The notes under the pieces are model-generated. The model ran no database searches, was not told where the DNA came from, and was given only the letters and a program-made list of their open reading frames with translations. Positions 61,248 through 64,000 of a DNA stretch of 64,000 bases are shown here, in pieces; the first letter of the stretch is position 1; each line of letters opens with the position of its first letter. A program made the position numbers and the translations under genes. The stretch covers positions 49,594 to 113,593 of the forward strand of contig CADAYE010000009.1 of assembly GCA_902792085.1 (NCBI GenBank), in the 5' to 3' direction. This stretch comes from an uncultured bacterium (GTDB lineage Bacteria > Cyanobacteriota > Vampirovibrionia > Gastranaerophilales > Gastranaerophilaceae).

Positions 61248-61257
61248 TTTTTACAAA

Positions 61258-61291
61258 TAAAAAGCTCTCTCCTGCCAGAGAGAACTTTTTA
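61258..61291 (-). terminator. Terminator of the DegT aminotransferase gene
   Basis: On the minus strand AAAAAGTTCTCTCTGGCAGG leads into AGAGAGCTTTTTATTTG, pairing TTCTCTCT with AGAGAGC and ending in a T-run. Confidence 0.75.
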
Positions 61292-61319
61292 TTTGTTTTA
61301 CTGTTTTATTTATTCTACT

Positions 61320-62444
61320 TTATACACTTACTGCTGTTTTTGATTTTTCAATACATTCAATCAAAGTCTTTGCAACTGTATTTTGCTCTTCTTTCGTCAA
61401 TTCAGGGAACATCGGAAGCGAAATAACAAGTTCTGTATTTTTTTCTGTTATTGGTAATGAGCCTTTACCCATGCCAAGCCATGCATTAACTTTTTGGAAA
61501 TGCAACGGAATAGGATAATAAAGCATTGCACCAATTCCTGCTTCTCCAAGCATTTTGTGAACTTCATCTCTGTTAGGAATTTTAACAGTATATTGATGAT
61601 AAACACAGTAAGTATCGTCAAGTTCCTTCGGAGTCTGAATATCAGCACACTTTGAGAATAAATCATTATAATATGCGGCATGCTCACGTCTTTTAGAGTT
61701 CCATTCATCAATATATTTTGCTTTTACTCTTAAAATTGCAGCCTGAATTTCATCAAGTCTTGAATTGATACCGAGTTCATCATTGTGATAACGAACCATT
61801 GAACCGTGGTTTCTTAATGCAATTAAGTGATCTCTTAATTCTTCCGAGTTTACGGTACAAAGACCTCCGTCACCCATTGTACCAAGGTTTTTAGTCGGAT
61901 AGAAACTATAGCATCCGATATCGCCAAATGTACCAACCATCTTGCCTTTGTATAAAGCACCGATAGCTTGACAGCAATCTTCAACAACTTTCAAATTGTG
62001 TCTGTGTGCAATATCCATAATAGCATCCATATCACAAGGCTGACCGTATAAATGAACAGGAATAATAGCTTTTGTCTTTGGAGTAATTGCTTTTTCAATT
62101 TCTTTTGGGTCGATATTAAATGTATCCGGATCAATATCAACAAATACAGGTTTTGCTCCAACCATGCCGATTGCTTCTGCAGTTGCAACAAATGTAAATG
62201 CGGTTGTAATAACCTCATCTCCCGCACCGATATTTAATGCTCTTAATGCGATATGCAAAGCATCAGTACCGGAATTTAACGCAACTGTATATTTGCAGCC
62301 GATATATGAAGCAAGTTCGCTTTCTAATGCTTTAACATTCGGTCCCAAGATATAGCATCCGCTTCTCATAACTTCGCATACAGCTTTTTCCGCTTCAGCA
62401 CCAATTTGTGCATATTGGCGTTTTGAATCCATAATAGGTATCAT
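61320..62444 (-). CDS. DegT/DnrJ/EryC1/StrS-family sugar aminotransferase
   Basis: A 374-aa PLP enzyme for nucleotide-sugar amination. The signatures are [46 protein letters not shown], the PLP lysine in [17 protein letters not shown], and [27 protein letters not shown]. This is the WbpE/PglE-type branch making 4- or 3-amino sugars for surface glycans. No glycosyltransferase or dehydratase partner is in view. It is monocistronic with its own terminator. Confidence 0.93.
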   Translation of the reverse strand: MIPIMDSKRQYAQIGAEAEKAVCEVMRSGCYILGPNVKALESELASYIGCKYTVALNSGTDALHIALRALNIGAGDEVITTAFTFVATAEAIGMVGAKPVFVDIDPDTFNIDPKEIEKAITPKTKAIIPVHLYGQPCDMDAIMDIAHRHNLKVVEDCCQAIGALYKGKMVGTFGDIGCYSFYPTKNLGTMGDGGLCTVNSEELRDHLIALRNHGSMVRYHNDELGINSRLDEIQAAILRVKAKYIDEWNSKRREHAAYYNDLFSKCADIQTPKELDDTYCVYHQYTVKIPNRDEVHKMLGEAGIGAMLYYPIPLHFQKVNAWLGMGKGSLPITEKNTELVISLPMFPELTKEEQNTVAKTLIECIEKSKTAVSV

Positions 62445-62527
62445 AGTTCTATCTCCTTTATAATCTACACCTTTTGATAAAACTATTATACCACGCTTTT
62501 TAGCGTCTTAATATAAATTTTATATCG

Positions 62528-63766
62528 TCATTTCACAACTTGTGCCAATGCATTAATTACATCAGTGTCCCATTTTTTGCCGGCTTCTTCCTTCATTATG
62601 GAAAGTGCTTTTTCACTATCCATAGCCTTACGGTAAGGTCTGTCTGATGTCATAGCGCAATATGCATCGGACACTGCAATAATTCTTGAACCCAAAGGAA
62701 TTGATTGTCCTTTTAAACCTTCAGGAGAACCTGAACCGTCAACTCTTTCTGTTTGATAAGTAATATAAGGAACAACCTCTGACAAGAAATTAATATTCAT
62801 AAGCAGATTTACACCGATATTTGTATGGTTTTTAATTTTATTTAATTCTTCTGATGATAACTTGCCGTTTGTTGCGAAAAGTTTTTCAGGCAGAGTTATT
62901 TTGCCGATATTTTGCAACAATCCCGCATAGTAAATCAAATCAGTTGTCTTTTCATTTAATCCGAGTTTTGCACAAATATTTCTTGCAAGTTTGGCACTGT
63001 TTCTTGAATGTGCAACAGTATATTGCCCCTTTCTGTCAACCGCTGTTGCAAGACTTTCGACAAAACTCTGCTGATAATCACACAAATCACCAATTAACGC
63101 TGTTAAATCTCCTCTTAATTTTTTCAAATCAAATTCGGATGATTCATCATTATCAATTTCCTTATGCGTTTCTTCTATTACCTTTTGAAGTGTAATTGTT
63201 GTACCTAAAAGATTTGCAATACTCAAAACTACTTCAAGAAAATCTTCTTCTAATTTGTTACTTGTCTTGATTTCAACCGCACCGATAGGCATGATTGAAT
63301 TTCTTATCGGAATACATAAATATCCGTCATTTTCAATCGTTTCATTGTGGATGAGTGCATCCGGACTAAACCTGAAATTAGCATCGTCTTTTGCACTGTT
63401 GCCAATTAGACAATATTTCGCGTCTTTTTCAAAGAAAATTCTGCAACTTTCGACTTCAAGCATTTGAACAATTGATTTTGCAATAGATGTATAAACTGCA
63501 ACTTCTTCTTTGTTATCAAAATCAAGAACGCATAATGTATTCTTTGATGAATACAAATCTATAAGTTCTTTCAACTGATTTATGAGTCGCTCTTTTTTAT
63601 TTGATTTAACACTGATTTTCTTTGCTAAATCCTCTGATATTAAATTTTCCGTTAAAAAGTCGCCTAAATTCAGGGCAAACATTTCTTCAATAGGATCAGA
63701 ACCCATAAGATAATCTGATTGTCCGAATATTGAAACCCCTGACTGTTTTTTCTCTTCTTTACTCAT
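62528..63766 (-). CDS. GAF + degenerate HD-GYP domain protein
   Basis: A GAF-like region (about 70-195) precedes an HD-GYP domain (235-400). The catalytic signatures are altered: the H-D pair of L-L-H-D-I-G-K is replaced by Q285-N286 in AGLLQNIGKI, the H-H-E-R stretch by Y-Q-T-E-R (337-341), and G-Y-P by G-S-P in DGSGSPEG. H314 and DAYCAMTSDRPYR remain. An active c-di-GMP phosphodiesterase is therefore unlikely; a ligand-sensing scaffold is more probable. Length is 412 aa. Confidence 0.9.
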   Translation of the reverse strand: MSKEEKKQSGVSIFGQSDYLMGSDPIEEMFALNLGDFLTENLISEDLAKKISVKSNKKERLINQLKELIDLYSSKNTLCVLDFDNKEEVAVYTSIAKSIVQMLEVESCRIFFEKDAKYCLIGNSAKDDANFRFSPDALIHNETIENDGYLCIPIRNSIMPIGAVEIKTSNKLEEDFLEVVLSIANLLGTTITLQKVIEETHKEIDNDESSEFDLKKLRGDLTALIGDLCDYQQSFVESLATAVDRKGQYTVAHSRNSAKLARNICAKLGLNEKTTDLIYYAGLLQNIGKITLPEKLFATNGKLSSEELNKIKNHTNIGVNLLMNINFLSEVVPYITYQTERVDGSGSPEGLKGQSIPLGSRIIAVSDAYCAMTSDRPYRKAMDSEKALSIMKEEAGKKWDTDVINALAQVVK

Positions 63767-63903
63767 AATATTTCCTTATTGCAGGTCGGATTTATTAATC
63801 CGACAAAGTCATGAACCTTCTAAAAATAAAGACGGCAACAAATTATAAAAACTTTAATTTTTTATCAAAAATCCTCTATTTAGATGAGAGGTAAATTTAA
63901 ATA

Positions 63904-64000
63904 GGTAACTATATACAATGTTACAGTAAATATGTCTGTCATTGCGAGGAGGAAATGGCTTTCCGACGAAGCAATCCAGTTATTTCATCATTATCGACAA
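63904..64000 (-). mobile_element. MITE-like element, copy 4, cut by window end
   Basis: Starts GGTAACTATATACAATGTTA, the reverse complement of the right end of copy 3, and runs on through CATTGCGAGGAGGAAATGGC to the last base. It carries the TTTCATCATTAT segment missing from copy 2. The other end is outside the window. Confidence 0.9.

Overview
This AT-rich window comes from a diderm bacterium. It carries an Omp85/BamA gene, an OmpH/Skp chaperone, a TonB/ExbB/ExbD-type operon and LytR-CpsA-Psr and LemA proteins. It also has Firmicute-like traits (SpmA/SpmB, RNase Y, a YmdB-type phosphoesterase, Etf and Nfn-like subunits). That mix, and several lineage-type hypothetical proteins with a short N-terminal F-T-G-like motif, best fits a gut Gastranaerophilales/Melainabacteria (Vampirovibrionia) genome. 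The taxonomy is an inference from gene content, not from a marker tree.

Layout. 1-8.3 kb: the 3' part of dnaE, small hypothetical genes around a candidate structured RNA, an MFS transporter, then a minus-strand electron-transfer cluster (NfnA-like subunit, a 59-aa Cys protein, etfB, etfA). 8.3-20 kb: spmAB, a repeat-built island with perfect 23-bp inverted ends, DciA-like, NrnA, YihY, preA-deoC-metF, and a 1383-aa GH13-like protein. 20-29 kb: a CHAP hydrolase, tRNA-Arg, lemA, an LCP protein, a 492-aa unknown protein, uridine phosphorylase, ompH-bamA and rsmI. 29-41 kb: gap, a GlmS-like isomerase, gatB, an MNT/HEPN pair, a LOG protein, a pilin-like protein, a PHP phosphoesterase, YmdB, rny and ychF.

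42.8-52.3 kb is an accessory region built on tRNA-Phe. The right part (45.77-52.30 kb) is an integrative element with a tyrosine recombinase, an XRE repressor, secreted and membrane cargo, an excisionase-like gene and a helix-turn-helix replication-type gene. It is bounded by a 43-bp direct repeat of the tRNA-Phe 3' half. The left part (42.79-45.77 kb) looks like an older accretion: it has a shorter tRNA-tail remnant, shared junction blocks, and a two-gene cassette inside a long imperfect inverted repeat. 52.5-64 kb returns to core genes: infC with a non-AUG start, a TPR protein, dus, two secreted proteins, a TonB-like/ExbB/two-ExbD operon, a DegT aminotransferase and a degenerate HD-GYP protein.

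A dispersed, coding-free repeat (about 175-193 bp) with terminal inverted repeats occurs at 21.56, 29.20, 41.01 and 63.90 kb, with a decayed end near 23.37 kb. Two copies are flanked by perfect 8-bp target-site duplications. No CRISPR array, rRNA or complete transposase gene was seen.
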